Assembly (NCBI RefSeq): GCF_016086655.4
Contig: NC_052138.2
Coordinates: 33,243,403 to 33,307,402 of the forward strand
From: Lepeophtheirus salmonis
Lineage: Eukaryota > Arthropoda > Copepoda > Siphonostomatoida > Caligidae
Length of the DNA stretch: 64,000 nt
Reading direction: 5' to 3'
A program made the position numbers and the translations under genes. The notes under the pieces are model-generated. The model was not told the origin of the DNA and made no database searches. It was given only the letters and a program-made list of their open reading frames with translations. Positions 1 through 12,726 of the stretch are shown piece by piece. Position 1 is the first letter of the stretch, and every line of letters starts with the position of its first letter.

Positions 1-470
1 AAATAGTGCTCCCCGATGTATATTATAAACATTTTTTGGTTTCAAGAAAAAATAATGTAGTCATTTAATGAACTATTTCAAGCTGGTGCAAATAGCCCCG
101 AACATGTACACAGGTTAAACTATATATAGCAATCTCTGATGTATGTAATATGTATATTTTTGATAAATAATAATGTAGTCATATTAATTAAATCTGGCAG
201 GCGAATGCAATGGATAACAAGAGCACTGTTTCTATTTGTTATTGTTATTATTGGTCTCTAATATATCTCATAATTCATATGCATTTTCAATGTACTGTTT
301 TGATTTGAATTAAATATAACGCTGGTATGTTAAAATGAATAAACTCTCACGGGTGTTTTGTATATAGCACTGTTTTGTTAGTGATCACTCTAGAGACTAA
401 AGTAATTATAAGTTATACCATCATATTTTTTCGAATTTTTCAACTAATTAATTCAGGCAATGAAGGGTGC
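1..470. repeat. Diverged dispersed repeat G, left-end copy
   Basis: Two roughly 110-bp stretches inside this segment resemble each other: both carry a GATGTAT-like word followed by AATGTAGTCAT about 50 bases later. A related segment lies at 61830-62500. Shared words are AATGTAGTCATATTAAT followed by GCAGGCG (172-206 here, 61941-61972 there) and CTAGAGACTAAAGTA (390-404 here, 62231-62245 there). I see no reading frame or terminal repeats, so the class of element is unknown. Confidence 0.35.
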
Positions 471-708
471 TACTGCTATTTAAAATTAAAGGGTAAATTA
501 TCATTTTTATACCTACGTTGTTTTTTTTTACTCCCCTGTAAACTTTGATTAAAGTCAGATATATTGTTTGGCAGAAAAGGACAGTATAGCACCGCTATAC
601 CAAACCATACCTCTGAAGAGCCACAATTAGATATTCAAATAAGTGTAAAATTATATTTAAAAAAACAAGCATATCATTGTCAGTTCAGAAATGAAGTAAC
701 ACAAGTTA

Positions 709-746
709 AAATAGAATGGGCACTCTATCGAGTGCCCATTCTATTT
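709..746. other. Perfect 17-bp hairpin with a 4-base loop
   Basis: The arms 709-725 and 730-746 are exact reverse complements around the loop TATC. The arm core is GAATGGGCACTC. The stem is GC-richer than its surroundings and is followed directly by an 11-bp tandem repeat. It could be the end of a mobile element, a snap-back replication product or a structured RNA. Nothing in the flanks decides between these. Confidence 0.9.
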
Positions 747-779
747 CAACCTCCTTTCAACCTCCTTTCAACCTCCTTT
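747..779 (+). repeat. 11-bp minisatellite, three exact copies
   Basis: The unit CAACCTCCTTT occurs three times in a row (747-757, 758-768, 769-779). A partial, altered copy follows. It abuts the hairpin at 709-746. The strand is pure pyrimidine apart from the AA of each unit. Confidence 0.9.
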
Positions 780-3700
780 CAAATTTCAACCTTTTGAGTT
801 TTGTATCTCAATTTCTTCCAAAACTATGGTCAATTATAATTTTTTTACTTTTTGCGTTACCTGGACTTATCAAAAATTTATTGTTTCTTCCTGTGACCCT
901 ATACATATAATCTACGTACCAAGTTCGATCAAAATCGATCCGTAACTTTTCCCTTAATCCTGGGGACTAACAAACAAAAAGAGGCTAAAACATAATCTTC
1001 GTTGCGGAGTTAAAAAGTGTCTTTGGCCAAAAAAAGAAGATTTCATTATTCCTAATTAAGTTGACTTTTCTTCTTCTTCGCCCTTATTGACCTTTTAATA
1101 TCAATTTGAGGCCCCTTAAATGCCTTAGACCTACTTAATTGAGAATTATACATTTAAGTATAAACTACTTTCATACTTATAAACCATCACAGCATGAGAA
1201 AATCAAATTTTCCCTAAAGGTCACCTCTACAATAATTATAATTCTACATAGTTATTATTATCTCAATTTAGTAGCCGTAGAATTAGAACTTGAGTGAGTA
1301 AGCCTACACATGTCTTTAGTATAATTACAATCATCACGCTAACAAATGAAAAAAAAAAAGATTTCTAATATTATATATATATATGTGCGAATATTTTGGC
1401 AATGAACCAGTGATTTGATTGGAATGGTAGCAGCAGAGGTAGTATTATTATTATTTAGAAATATTTGTAAGATGATGGGTTTTTATTTTATGAATCCATT
1501 TTCAAATATTACTTATTTACATACAATCTGCTTAATATCTACGAGCAAGTGAACATTTTTCAAACGGATATATTTGTAGAGTATCCTGTTATCAAAGACC
1601 TTGATCCTTATAGCGAAGAGTTCTTTACATCTAAACCTAACTTCCTTTTCCAATAGGCTATACAACAAGCTTTATATATCAGAAAAGTTTTATTTTTACT
1701 TCTTAATGATTTAAAGTTTAGTTTTATAGAGTTATGAAAAGCATATCAAATAGCTGTTGTAACCTAGAATGACTAGATAATAAATACCAACAATTGATGA
1801 CATCCGTAAATGTCCATACTTTGAACTTCGGTATTTTAATACCCAGTTATTTTTTGATTTTTTTGGTTCTCTATAGATAAAATTTAATTGAGATGTTTTA
1901 CAGGGAGAGTTATTTGCTGATTTATTGATTAAGTATTTTTTTAATGCTTAATAGGCATATCTTTACTTTTAATTATGACAAAACCAAAAAAATTCTTAGC
2001 GATTACACATTCAAAAGAGTTGGAATGGGTTTCATGTTGCATCGTCATGAATAAATTATCTCCTTCACTTTTCTGATGATGGCCTCCACGTTAAAAAATC
2101 CTACGAAAATTCGGATCCGATGTCACAACCCAATCAGTTTTAGAGGTCGATACTTGTGTAGATTGTCTTATATTTTTTAGTTATTAGGGATTCCGCTAAG
2201 CAAAAATGGCTGCGTTACAGAATCGCTACCTTAAAAATTTATATACTAATAAGTCGAATAATTGCACATTAATTAGTGAGAAACTTGAAACGTCAGTACA
2301 CATTCTCTACGAATGTAATTAGCTTTATCCTTTAGTTGATGAAGTAATTAGTTATTGGCAGTTCCGTAAAGATCTTAAAAATGTTGTTTTTTCTGGAATA
2401 AATCTGGTTTGAATTACCCTATTTTGATTAACCATACCAATTTATTATTATGGATTGTCCAAAATTTAATAGCTACAAATTTAGCTCTCCAACACCTTTT
2501 TTGTTGAGTTATTTAAGCCCAAAGAATTTTACAAATTTCAAAAACTGAAAGGAATAGAAAAAATTATTTTTTGTATATTAGAAATTGAACCAATCACCTG
2601 ATTTTTATCAATCATACCAATAAAAACTCAGAAGCTAAATTCAAATTAGTTTAACTTTATATAATATTATGTCAAGCCATTTTTTGCAGTATTTATTTTC
2701 CACAGCAAATACAGGTTCCTCACTATTCCAACGTATGATAGAACTGATAGTATTTTGAGGAAAACTTTAGAATATCGTCTATCTTAATCGTAGAGGCTAT
2801 GTTGCTACACATTGTAAAACTGGAGTTGGTTGTATGTAAAAAAAAACACCTTATTTGAGATATAGACGAAACTAAGGGCTTTTGAGAATTGGAAATCATA
2901 ATGAGACCAAATTTTTGAGAATGCAAGAACTTAAAAATTAAAAAAAAACACTGAATATAATTAGGACTTTTCCCCGTATTTTTGAAATTATAGTTGCTAT
3001 AACTATAGGGGCAAAGGGATCATTCACACACACACACCCAACCCTTTATATAGTCCTTACATTAAAAAAATTCCTCTTGTCATTTTTTTTTTTTAATCAA
3101 TGTCTCTTTTTTTAAATAAATGTTATTTGTTGTCTTCTAAAACATTTTAACCGCAATATTTGATAAAAAGGTTTTTCTTTTCTTCAAAAAAAAAAAAATC
3201 ACATTTTTTTAATATATTATTCTTTTATTTATTTCAACTAGCGGTGATGATCAAATCCTACAACAGTTGACTTATAGTTAGTATTTATAAAATATATAAA
3301 TTATGATTTTAAAATAAGAATATTAATAGTTTAAAAATAACGTAGAAGTGTAACAAAATATAAAAATATGAATAATATATATATAGAAATATGTCACAAA
3401 AAAAAAAGAATTAACTAAAAATCGCTGGAGGTCAACCTCACATCCCTAGCGAAAGCATAAAGGTATAGAATTCAAAAGACTAGCTATAATAAAAACTATG
3501 CTTGAAATTGTGAATATTTGGTTTTGGGAGGTTAGACAGTGCTGTGAACAGAACGTAACGTTTCGTAGACAAATGAAAATCTTTGTTTAGTATCCAGGAT
3601 GGAGGAACTAGGTTTAATTTTTTGCTTTAAAAATCGGTGGAGCGTAATAACATTCTAAATGTCAAGTCTATGATACAGACTGATAAGGCCAAGTCTTTTG

Positions 3701-4620
3701 ATTTTGCATGGAATGTTGTCGTTATCTCCCGATGAAGGAAAAAACGACTCTAACCGTACTTGTACCTATTCTGAGGGACCTAAAAAATAAATGTGTTTTA
3801 TCTTTGTTAGGATAACGTGACGTCACCATTAACCATTCCCCTCCCCCCCCCCACATGAAAAAAAAAAATTGCCGGTTGAGGTGGCAGGATGTAAACAGTG
3901 TGACATATTCAGGGAAAAGACAACGTTGATCCCTTTAGTCGGTAGAACGAAGTGTTCATCTTTGAAAGTAGTTGAATAAAATTTTCTAACGCCATTTTCT
4001 TTTATATAAGTGTTATTATTGTAGTTTTTCGCTCTCGATTACTAAAAGTATGCTTCAGATTCTTTTAGAACTGACCATTGATTAACTGGACCTCATTGAA
4101 AATTCATTTGTATTCCTTATACAAGTATCCAACTACCATTTCCTTTTATGTACTGTGAGTTTCCCTGGTTTTTTTTTCTCTCTCTCTCTCTCTTTTGACC
4201 CATAATAACTTAATTTATCCGTAACGAAATTCCATCATCACGACTTTAACACAATATGTAATAAGAATGAAAATGTAGAGGAGGGGGAATAATATCCCAC
4301 GAATTGCTATGTTTTTTTCTTCAAGATTTAAGACACTTAATAGAGACATGAAAAAGAAGAAAAGAAAAATAAACGCCTTGTAATTGGAAATGGAAGTTAA
4401 TTCAAATAGAAATAAAAATATAGATTTTTTTTTATTAGTTCTGTGTAAATTGATATTCTGCACGATTTACATTTATATATATACAAATGTAATTTCTCCT
4501 TAAAAAATGGGATTTATGTATACCTACAATTTAGAGTGGTTTGATTTTCAATTCTGCTCCAATTTCGATTACGTGTAGTGTAAAAAAGTTGTCATATGTT
4601 ATGAAAATTACCTATACAAA
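780..4620. other. AT-rich non-coding stretch
   Basis: I see no supportable gene. All reading frames are short and of low complexity. The stretch holds a (CA)n run at 3025-3037, a (TC)n run at 4177-4192 and many poly-A or poly-T runs. The 82-residue minus-strand frame at 4215-4463 is a poly-phenylalanine and lysine product of T/A-rich sequence and is not believed. Confidence 0.6.
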
Positions 4621-4706
4621 ATGGCATTTTCCTACAAGGTCGTCTTTAGGTCGCACATCTCGATTAATTTATAAAAAAAGCAAAAACAATTTACTTGCTC
4701 AATATA

Positions 4707-5128
4707 CTGGGTGCACAAACTATCATTGCCGCAATTTTCTCTCAAACCAGTTATCAAATAAAAACATTTACAAGAAGAAAATTTGAAGCTTGATAGATCA
4801 CCTTGAGTTTTAATTACAGCCTCTATACAAGGCCCAAAGCGCGAGCAGGCCTTCACCACTTGGTCCCTTGCAAATCCTTGAATTCCATCTGTATCCGACG
4901 TATAAGTTCAACTTTGTTGTTGTAGCCTGGGTTCTGGTGGTTTGTAGTTTGATCGCACCCCAGACACAAAAAATAGTCCATTGGATTCAGATCTGTTGAG
5001 TTTGGAGGCCAAAAGTCCGGCGATATGAAGTCATTGAAATGGTCTTGGAGCCATTTGAGATTTTGTTTTCGAGAAATGGTAGGGAGCCGAGTTCTGCTGC
5101 CACAATTAGGCCTCCCATTAGCAACCAT
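4707..5128 (-). pseudogene. Tc1/mariner transposase, 3' half, frameshifted
   Basis: Read on the minus strand, residues from about 5128 to 4853 match the third part of a mariner-type DDE/D transposase. They carry WLQDHFNDF and the signature FWPPNSTDLNPMDYF, whose D in the DLNP motif corresponds to the third catalytic acid. The C-terminal motif VVKACSRFGPCIEAVI follows at about 4859-4810 in another frame, so there is a frameshift at the junction near 4855. The element end is probably at 4707, where TA is followed by CTGGGTGCACAAAC, a mariner-style terminal sequence. The 5' part, with the helix-turn-helix and first two catalytic residues, is missing. This is a dead fragment; the superfamily call is confident, the subfamily is not. 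Confidence 0.85.
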
Positions 5129-5129
5129 G

Positions 5130-5960
5130 TCGATCCATAATTAATGGAGACATAATAATAATAATTTTAATCCTTATTGTCTAAATAAAGAACTATTGTC
5201 TCCTTTTTAATTTTAAACTAGATTTGCTAACTAAATATGACATTGTAGGAAAATGAAATTTTGCATTGGTTATTTCCTTACCAAATCCCAACTTTTCCGA
5301 GCAAGCCTTAATCAAAATTCGAAAAAGTTGAAAACAAACCACCCTAACCTACATAAATACAAAATGGTGTCTCCAATATTTTCTATTTTCTTTCAAACTT
5401 TGATATAGGAGATGTATTTTGAAGTGAAAATCATAGTGCACCGAAATCAATCATGGATTATGAATAAATCAGTCTCAGAGATTGAGAAAAATACGTGTTT
5501 TTGTTGTTTTGTTTTTTAATTATTCAAAGTGCATAATACATGCTCATGTATTTCTCATCAAATGAAGATTTGAAGCGTATTTCTTTCTTTCTGTTTTTAA
5601 TTAAAACTTTGTTTTTTAAAGAAACAAAAATCTCCGCCTCTTTGGCATAAATCAAAAAACTAAAAAATCTAATTTGTTTAAATGGTCAAATTATATTCAT
5701 ATTTGTCAGACAAGTGGAAAATGCCTTTTACTTTGCAGGTAAGACGCTCAAAAGATGGGTTTATATATATATATTCTGCATAAGATATGTTTACAAATTT
5801 CTAATAAATATTCACATTAATGTTAAATTAGAGTCTAAATTTTCGAGTTCCTTACAATTTAAATTTTTGTGTCGAGTTGACATGCTCGAGTTAGAACAAT
5901 ACATATACCAATATTCGAGTTAAACTTTTTGAAAATTGCCACCTTTTAATATATAATATG
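5130..5960. other. AT-rich non-coding stretch
   Basis: No supportable gene or recognisable element. Bases 5840-5900 contain several CGAGTT words, like the degenerate ACTTGA/TCGAGT repeats seen elsewhere in the window. Confidence 0.5.
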
Positions 5961-5964
5961 GTTA

Positions 5965-6290
5965 GTGATGGATCGGTCCTAAGACTGATTTCCATATCAG
6001 TCTCTCAACCCCGCCCCCCCTTTCAGTCTTTTTTATGTATTCAATTTTATTTACTATTCAACAGTGAAGAGGACGAATTCAGTGCTAGGTCTACTTATAT
6101 TTTTATTTTCTTCACTAGCAAGGAATTAACTATTTAAACACGAAGCAAATAACAAAGTACTGTACTTGAATATTATAAGTTCTAGCCTCACGCCTCCTAT
6201 TTTAACTTCAGGTACCTATCTTATCTCTTTGAAAGAGGTTATGATAAGACTGCAAGAGATGAAATGAGGTAGATAGTAACTGCCAATGTT
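5965..6290. repeat. GTC-family repeat fragment
   Basis: Begins with GATCGGTCCTAAGACTGAT and holds further GTCT/AGTC words typical of the GTC family. Near 6210-6270 the sequence AACTTCAGGTA, then CTCTTTGAAAGAGGTTATG, recurs inverted at about 27800-27840, inside another GTC-rich segment. Ends are not resolved. Confidence 0.4.
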
Positions 6291-6299
6291 GTTATAAAA

Positions 6300-8500
6300 A
6301 GGTTAGTTAGGAACGATTTTCAATTCTCACTGAAAATTACAAAAATAACAGATGACGTCATTATTGACAAAACATCAATTGGAATCATAAACAGGAATCA
6401 ATCGAGAAAAAAAATGTCTAAAAAGTGTTTCTATTCCTGGTATATTTTATCATTATTACAAATTATAATAATAAAATTGTTGAAGATATTAAATGTAAAC
6501 AAAATTATACATCATTGTTTCATTTCTTTTAATTTAGTCTCAAAACCTTTGTACGGCCCGGTATAACTCGAATTCAATTAAAGTTGAATTTTACAAAAGA
6601 TATATATCGGGAGAAGTTAAGTAATTCAGAGAAAATTGGAAGCTACTTTAATAAAGTCGAGTTTTTTTCGAGTTCGAGAATCTAACACTAGTTAATATTA
6701 CTATTCAAAGTTTGCTCTTAAATATAGATTATTTTCTATCCATTGTGCATACGAGTTATATGTATTTTACTTGGTTAAAACGGCATAAATCATTTTTAAA
6801 AATCGTGAACTGTTAATCAAAATCTCTTGTAACTCAGCGTGAAAAAATACAAATTTTTAAAGACACTTACAGAAAATATATCTCAAGGCTCGCCTCTTAC
6901 AAAACCTCTCAAATAACATATTATGTTAGGGGAGGTAGGGCCTACTTGGTGCACAGGGCAAGTTGACGTTTTCAACTTCCAGCAAGTTTATTCGAGCTGT
7001 GTTACAACTTACTAATAATATAATACTACTTATAGGAGGAATAACTACCTATTAATGTCTCATTAGCTACAGATTTTTGTGGGTAGTGAGATCAATCAAT
7101 ACTGTATCGATCATTTTCTGAATTTTCAACGTTGTTGTAATTTTTTTAATGCAAATAAAATTTCTCCTGTGTCACTGTGTAACCTCTTTTTTAAATTCAG
7201 ACTTCTTTATATCTAGGGCAGTTGTCACGATGATGTCCAAAACTTCACTAAAGTTTGTTGATACTACAACATTTCTGCCTGCAAAAAAGGAAACACCATG
7301 AGATAGCTGCATCATAACGAAACCTCCGGCGCACGCAAGTACCGATTTGATCTTAACGCCCCATATTAAAAAATTGGTATCTGAGAGAACGTTGAATATA
7401 TGCTTATTTTTATTAGATCCGGATATGGCTTTAAAAGTTATTAGATTATTAGAAAATATATTTGTTTTTCAATTACATGTTCATTCCATTAAACCGATAA
7501 ATACTCATATTAATTACTAAAAACAAATTATCAACTTATCCCATTGATTGGGCTTGTTGGCTCAATAGATTATCAAAATTAGAATTGATATTACAGATAG
7601 ATATTATTCTTATAAAATTGGTGCTAAATGGTCCATATTTTTTTAAGTTAATAAATAATTCATATTATTATTGTAACCTGAGAATGATTGTCTTTACTTT
7701 TCCGTGTTAGAGACTTTCATCAAACTATGCTTGAGTTTATAAGATATATTTGATTAATATGAGGGGGGGGGGGATAGATACGACAACTAGTCTCTACTGT
7801 TTGAAATGATTTAGAGCTGACAAAATTTAATTCTTTCGCAAATCCATAGTTAAATCCTCTGATTAAATATACAATTAAACGCTCTGAAGTTGAACTCACT
7901 GACCTCAGGTAGCAAATTTTATTTAACGATGACTTTCTTGGTAGTGAGGAAGGTTTATGTAATTCTTTGAAAGGATTTACATATTATTTAAATACATATT
8001 ACATATATGGCCCTACAATATACATACATACGTTTCAAGATGCAAGGTAGAATCATTATTTTCTTAAATCACCTTGATTCATACTAATCCATACGATTAA
8101 ATAAATGATCTCCACCTTCCTTCCTACCAAATCGCTTTAAATCCATGAAACTCAATATTTTTTTAATAATAAAAAAAGTTTGTCATGATTGGTTTTATAT
8201 ATCTATAGTTGAAACGATTTTTCCAGTTGCACTTGTCTTATTTATTGGGGCATTCGTACACGATGTATTTATAAATTGAACCTGGCTGTTACTCTCAGAC
8301 GACCATATGAGGTGGGGACAATTGGACTCAAGTATTATGACTTGAGGGCTCGATAGGCAAAAGACTCACAACTCCATTTGTACCCGAAAGCTATTCCATA
8401 CTGAACTGAAGCCTTAACACTATGGACCCAATATTACAGTTTGCGAAAGCATATAATGCCGTTTTTGATAGTAAAATTTAAATCAACTTCATTAAGATCA
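6300..8500. other. AT-rich non-coding stretch
   Basis: No gene seen. A word TTCATCAAACTATGCTTG near 7720 recurs near 9795, pointing to another unclassified dispersed repeat. A G run lies near 7765. Bases 8325-8370 hold GACTTGAG/ACTCAAG words that continue on the far side of the mariner element at 8508-9281. Confidence 0.5.
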
Positions 8501-8507
8501 ACATGTA

Positions 8508-9281
8508 CAATGTACATAGTATCAGAAATATTTTTTAATTATAATTATTCCATATAGTATCAACTAATACTTCTCAGACTGACCTCCTTCTGATGCCACC
8601 ATGCCCTCCAGTCTGGGCTTGAAGGGCTAGCAAACCTTGATGACGTAGTCTTTGGACATATCAGCCTACTCCTTGTCCACAGGTACCTTTAGGAACCAAA
8701 ATTGCGATGGGGAACTTTGCAGCCCTTGTTCTCCAAGAAGCTATATATTTAATATTATAGTGGTGAGCAGTCTGGTTATGAGGGAGGGCACAAGTTTGGA
8801 GGCCACAAATCTGTGATGTTTTCCTTACACCAAGCTTGAGTTGTTATGGCATTATGTACTCTATGGATATAAGAATAGGCTAAATGCTTCTTGACTGCAT
8901 TCCTGATAGCCCCCTTGCTGGCGTTGAGGTTCTTGGCCAGCGCCCTGTTACTAGTGTTTGGCTAGGTTTCAATCTTGTTCCATTTCCTGGAAAGGCACTC
9001 ACGGCTGTTAATAAGTATCCTGACGTTATGGAAAAGCTCAACCAAGCAATTCAAAATGGCCACGTTCTCCTTTACAGAGTGATGGGTGTAGAGAATGTCT
9101 ACAATCTGTTCCCTTTCTGCCTCCATTGCCGCTGTTTGTTGACGTTTCGCAACCAATAATATGGCGTATGAAGGATGATACATCTTGAAACAATTTCTTT
9201 TCAATAACCTAACATCGATTGAAAGTAACAATTGTTTTATGTAGCTCTAATTGACACGGTACGGTTTAGTTACGTACACTG
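8508..9281 (-). mobile_element. Internally deleted mariner-like element with TIRs
   Basis: TA dinucleotides flank both ends (8506-8507 and 9282-9283). The left end reads CAATGTACATAGTATCAG and the right end, reverse-complemented, reads CAGTGTACGTAACTAAAC, which align well as degenerate terminal inverted repeats. The 774-bp interior holds the head and tail of a transposase gene but not the catalytic middle. It sits within sequence rich in ACTTGA words, which appear on both sides. This is an inactive element that could only have moved with enzyme supplied elsewhere. Confidence 0.75.
8564..9183 (-). pseudogene. Mariner-like transposase relic lacking the catalytic core
   Basis: From a minus-strand ATG at 9183 the frame holds MEAEREQIVDILYTHHSVKE, an N-terminal helix-turn-helix region. 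Further on come SALAKNLNASKGAIRNAVKK-like residues, then NAITTQAWCKENITDLWPPN, where the region between the second helix and the QAW..NF segment has collapsed. A DLNP-equivalent (PDCSPL), then MSKDYVIKVC and the C-terminal SEGGQSEKY with a TAG stop at 8564-8566, complete it. Several stops and frame changes interrupt it. The first and second catalytic acids are lost in the deletion. Confidence 0.85.
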
Positions 9282-9289
9282 TATAATTA

Positions 9290-9400
9290 TGGAGTTGAAA
9301 TGAGGACAAAGGAAATTGGAGGACTCGATAAAAATATTCAAATACTTGAGACTTGACACTTGATACACTTGAAGTGTATGGCCTTTTACCCACATCTACA
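9290..9400. repeat. Degenerate ACTTGA/TTGACA simple-type repeat
   Basis: The words ACTTGAGACTTGACACTTGA and ACTTGAAGTG occur in close succession at about 9346-9378. Similar tracts occur at 33420-33760 and 63330-63590. It may be an old simple repeat. Confidence 0.5.
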
Positions 9401-10230
9401 AATAAAAAACTCAGTAGATATGTTTAAATAACTCATTAGTTTAACTCGAAAATAACGACTCTCCTATGTAAATTTATTTCACACACGACTAAATGATGGG
9501 GTTTGTACAAATACTCATTTACATTTTAAATGAGATCGGCTTGGAGGAGTAAGGGTGTTTCTTAGTTTAAATAATTTTTATCATACCTAAGAGTCTTTAT
9601 TTGATTTAGAATGACCCAAGAATGTAACATAGGTTTACATAGGTAAATGTGAAGATCTCCTATTCACACAAAAAGAATGATGTTGTCATGTTTTTAGTTA
9701 TGTATAATAAAGTTCAAAAGATCAATGAGGGAGGCTACACAAATAAACGGATAATGGGAGTCCAGGTTGTATTTATTTATCCATGTTAGAGCCCTTCATC
9801 AAACTATGCTTGTACATATGTATATGTTTATAGTCAGTATACATAAATACATTTTGATGAACACTTTCTCTCTTGTTGATGGAATACCATACTAATATTG
9901 TATACTCATCATAATAAATCAGGGTCAATATTGGATGAAAGTGGAAGAACCTTTACCAAGCTGAAAGATTGAGCGGAAAATGATCGTTCTTCATGTTTTT
10001 AGTTCATTTTTGAGTGCTAGGACGGATTATAGTATTAACAAGGAAAAAATTTCAATCCCCTTCAACTCTTTACTCTTTTTTATTGATCTGCAAATATATA
10101 TTTTATACCAATCAGCAAACCTAAAACCAATTGGCAAAATGACAATCTCCTGTTCAATTGTTTTATATAGAATCTAGTATAATTCAAAAATACGTTTTGT
10201 AACACCAGGGACGCTAAAGGCATCATGAAT
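9400..10230. other. AT-rich non-coding stretch
   Basis: No gene supported. The 65-residue frame at 9980-10177 has no protein-like features. The TTCATCAAACTATGCTTG word shared with 7720 lies near 9795. Confidence 0.5.
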
Positions 10231-10233
10231 TGT

Positions 10234-10690
10234 GATGAAAATCGCGTTTATTGTGGGAATGTTAAAAAAATAGGAACTGAAAATCAACATGGTAACTCTG
10301 ACAAATTGAAGCATATTTTGGAGGAGAGCAGCATTTGCTGTCATGACGTCATTACATACATATAAGCAATTGTGACAAGGGGGGAAATAAACAAGGACGT
10401 AGGCCTGAATTACTCCGATGTTGATTTTCAATTACACTCTGAGTATAACAAGGACTTACAACCATAACTCATCGAGGTTACATTTGTTCTTTTATGAGAA
10501 CACTAGAATCTTCAATCGGGTTTTAAATATAATTGAATGTTGTTGAATAGGAAGTTTATTATTCAGTAATTAAATTATATTGAGGACAGCTTAGGAAAAG
10601 AAAATTCATTCTTCAGATTTCCAACTCCAATAAAAATTGACAACTATAAAATATACATGATTTACCTCACTAATATCAGTATGTTTTCAC
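10234..10690 (+). repeat. Dispersed repeat family R1, copy 1
   Basis: Shares an ordered series of words with copies at 16560, 49920, 50600 (reverse), 59600 and 60365 (reverse). In order these are ATGTTAAAAAAA, GGAGGAGAG, GGAAATAA, ACTCTGAGT, CAACAAGGACTTA, ATAACTC, TTCAATC and, near the end, TAGGAAAAGAAAATTC then CCAACTC with an A-rich tail. No coding capacity is visible. A minus-strand frame across it (10174-10431) is accidental. Confidence 0.7.
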
Positions 10691-11590
10691 ATCCATCAAA
10701 TCTGTGGGCATTCATCGTACACACACATATAATGACCATCTAAGGGTTGTAACTTTGTTGTCAGAGAGCCCAAGGACATTTCAATTTGAACAATGACTTC
10801 AAATGCTATAAAAGCAAATAAACAAGCATCAATAAATAAATGAGGGTAAAAAAGAGACATAGTTACTAATGGATTACTTATTCAAAAAAAAAAAAAAAAA
10901 CGGGGAGCTAAAAACAAAAAAAACGATTTTCCTCACAAATCAAGAATTACTCTAAAACTAACTATGCACCTCTATCAATTCTGCAAAGGGTAAAAAATAA
11001 TGTATACGTCACTAGAAAAATAATAACGTGACGTCAGTTTGAGGTAGTTTGAAAGTGTATTATAGTGAGGAAAAAGTTTTTTTTTCGTTGCACAAATAAT
11101 TTGACTGAAATGGATCACGTGGTCGTTGTTTCGTTTAAAAAAAAAAAAAATGAAAGAACAGAGATAAATGACTGAACACACCGAATGGAAATATTCTTAT
11201 TTTGACCTTAATAAAAAAAAGTTAGATGAACATTATATGGATAGTAATAGACAGTATAAAGCATATTGAATCTTTTCTCACAATAAAACGAAGTTGTACT
11301 CAACAAAAAAAAAATATTTAGAATTAAAAACGAGCAGCCCACGATTGGTAAGAATTAAATATAATGCTAATCTCCAAAAGCAAAATATATTATGTACAAT
11401 ATACGTAATATAAAATGAATGTACAAACAGATTGACCGCCTCTAAAAAACAAATTTATAATAATATTGTGCAGGAATGGTTATATGGAGTATGTTATAAT
11501 CTTTGATGAATCACAAGTGATTTTTTCATTATATAATTATTAATATTTTCCTAAGGAGAAAATATTAATATGTTTGCTTAAAAACAACTT

Positions 11591-11737
11591 TTATTCTATA
11601 TGTGAGCCCCAATCTCTAAGAATTGCCTCAATACGAGGCCGAACTCCCTTTCAGGCCTTTTTTATGTAGTCAAACTCGAGCTAGGTCCAATCTTTCCTTA
11701 TAGAAGCTTCTAGAGCACACGCCCTCTCATCCAGATT
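11591..11737 (-). pseudogene. Mariner-like transposase C-terminus (about 48 codons)
   Basis: On the minus strand the frame reads NLDERACALEASIRKDWT, a stop, LEFDYIKKA, a stop, then KGVRPRIEAILRDWGSHIE and a terminal TAA at 11591-11593. The RPRIEAIL..(G)SHIE ending is typical of mariner-family transposases, whose last residues form this amphipathic tail. Two in-frame stops show it is dead. No terminal repeats were found, and upstream coding sequence is not recognisable beyond 11737. Confidence 0.8.
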
Positions 11738-11799
11738 CCCTTAGATAGACAACGCTCACGCCCCAGTGAAGAGTAAATCTTTAAACTACTGGTTATATT

Positions 11800-12640
11800 T
11801 GTCATAAGTTATGACACATATCTCTCATAACAGTGGATGTTATTCTTGTAATGAAAAAACTAAGTTTAGAAATTAGAAAAGGAAAAACGTTTGTTGCGTG
11901 TTCTCTTTTTTTTCTGTTCTTTTATTTATTGGGTTGTCGTGTGGTGTTAACTTTTCCTTCTAAAGTAAGATTTCTTGCCTATCTTTTGTGTAAATTGTTT
12001 TAAAGACACATAATATATTCATTTATTTATAATTATAATATTTTTCCTACTCTAATGTTATTTAACATGTATAAGGTTCTCCGGTTCATAACAGTAATTT
12101 ATTTTCTATCCCCAAAATCATATAAAAGGCAGCTGATAGTAATAAGGGTTGTAATTCAGTAGTACCATATTTCTCGTTCCCACCTTCTCCTTGCCCTCAA
12201 TTTTTCTCAACAAAAAAGATATCCTTACTCATAAATCATTAAAGACCCTGGAATACACGGTGGGAATTTTCTGATTTTTTTTTTATGACAAGTGTTCAAA
12301 ATTCATTTTTTTTTAATCGAGATATTTGGGGTTTTGGTTAGAAATAGAAGGAAAGAAATTATGTTGTAAGTAATTAGCTGACTCTTCTTCCTAATCTTTA
12401 TATAAAAATGGAATGGTATTATTCTCCGTATAACAACTCTACATAAAATAAGATTTATTATTTTTCAAAACACGTGATTTCTGCACACATTTCGATGGAG
12501 CAATACGATTGTAACATTAAAAGGCAGTGCCTTTTTTTGGATGTGGGGGGATGGGCCATGTTGGAATAACTATGGACGACTCACCGTTAATAAATATGTA
12601 AATGTTACTACTGAAGATAGTATTAGGTAAAATTGAGAAA
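11800..12640. other. AT-rich non-coding stretch
   Basis: No gene supported. A short palindrome, AAAGGCA/TGCCTTT, lies near 12520-12535. Confidence 0.5.
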
Positions 12641-12641
12641 T

Positions 12642-12647
12642 TTTATT
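12642..12647 (-). promoter_or_regulatory. Candidate poly(A) signal for the 95-codon frame
   Basis: AATAAA on the minus strand, about 80 bases beyond the TAA stop of the frame at 12727-13014. In AT-rich DNA this hexamer is common, so it is only supporting evidence. Confidence 0.4.
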
Positions 12648-12726
12648 TAAAGAAAAATACAGTTTTATAAGGATAATTTAAAACAATAAGTATTGTTTAA
12701 TATTTATAATATAATAATCATAATTT

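Noticed and set aside
4215..4463. 82-codon minus-strand frame with hydrophobic stretches
   Set aside because: Poly-Phe/Lys/Ile frame generated by T and A runs. It would mimic a membrane protein but has no family features.
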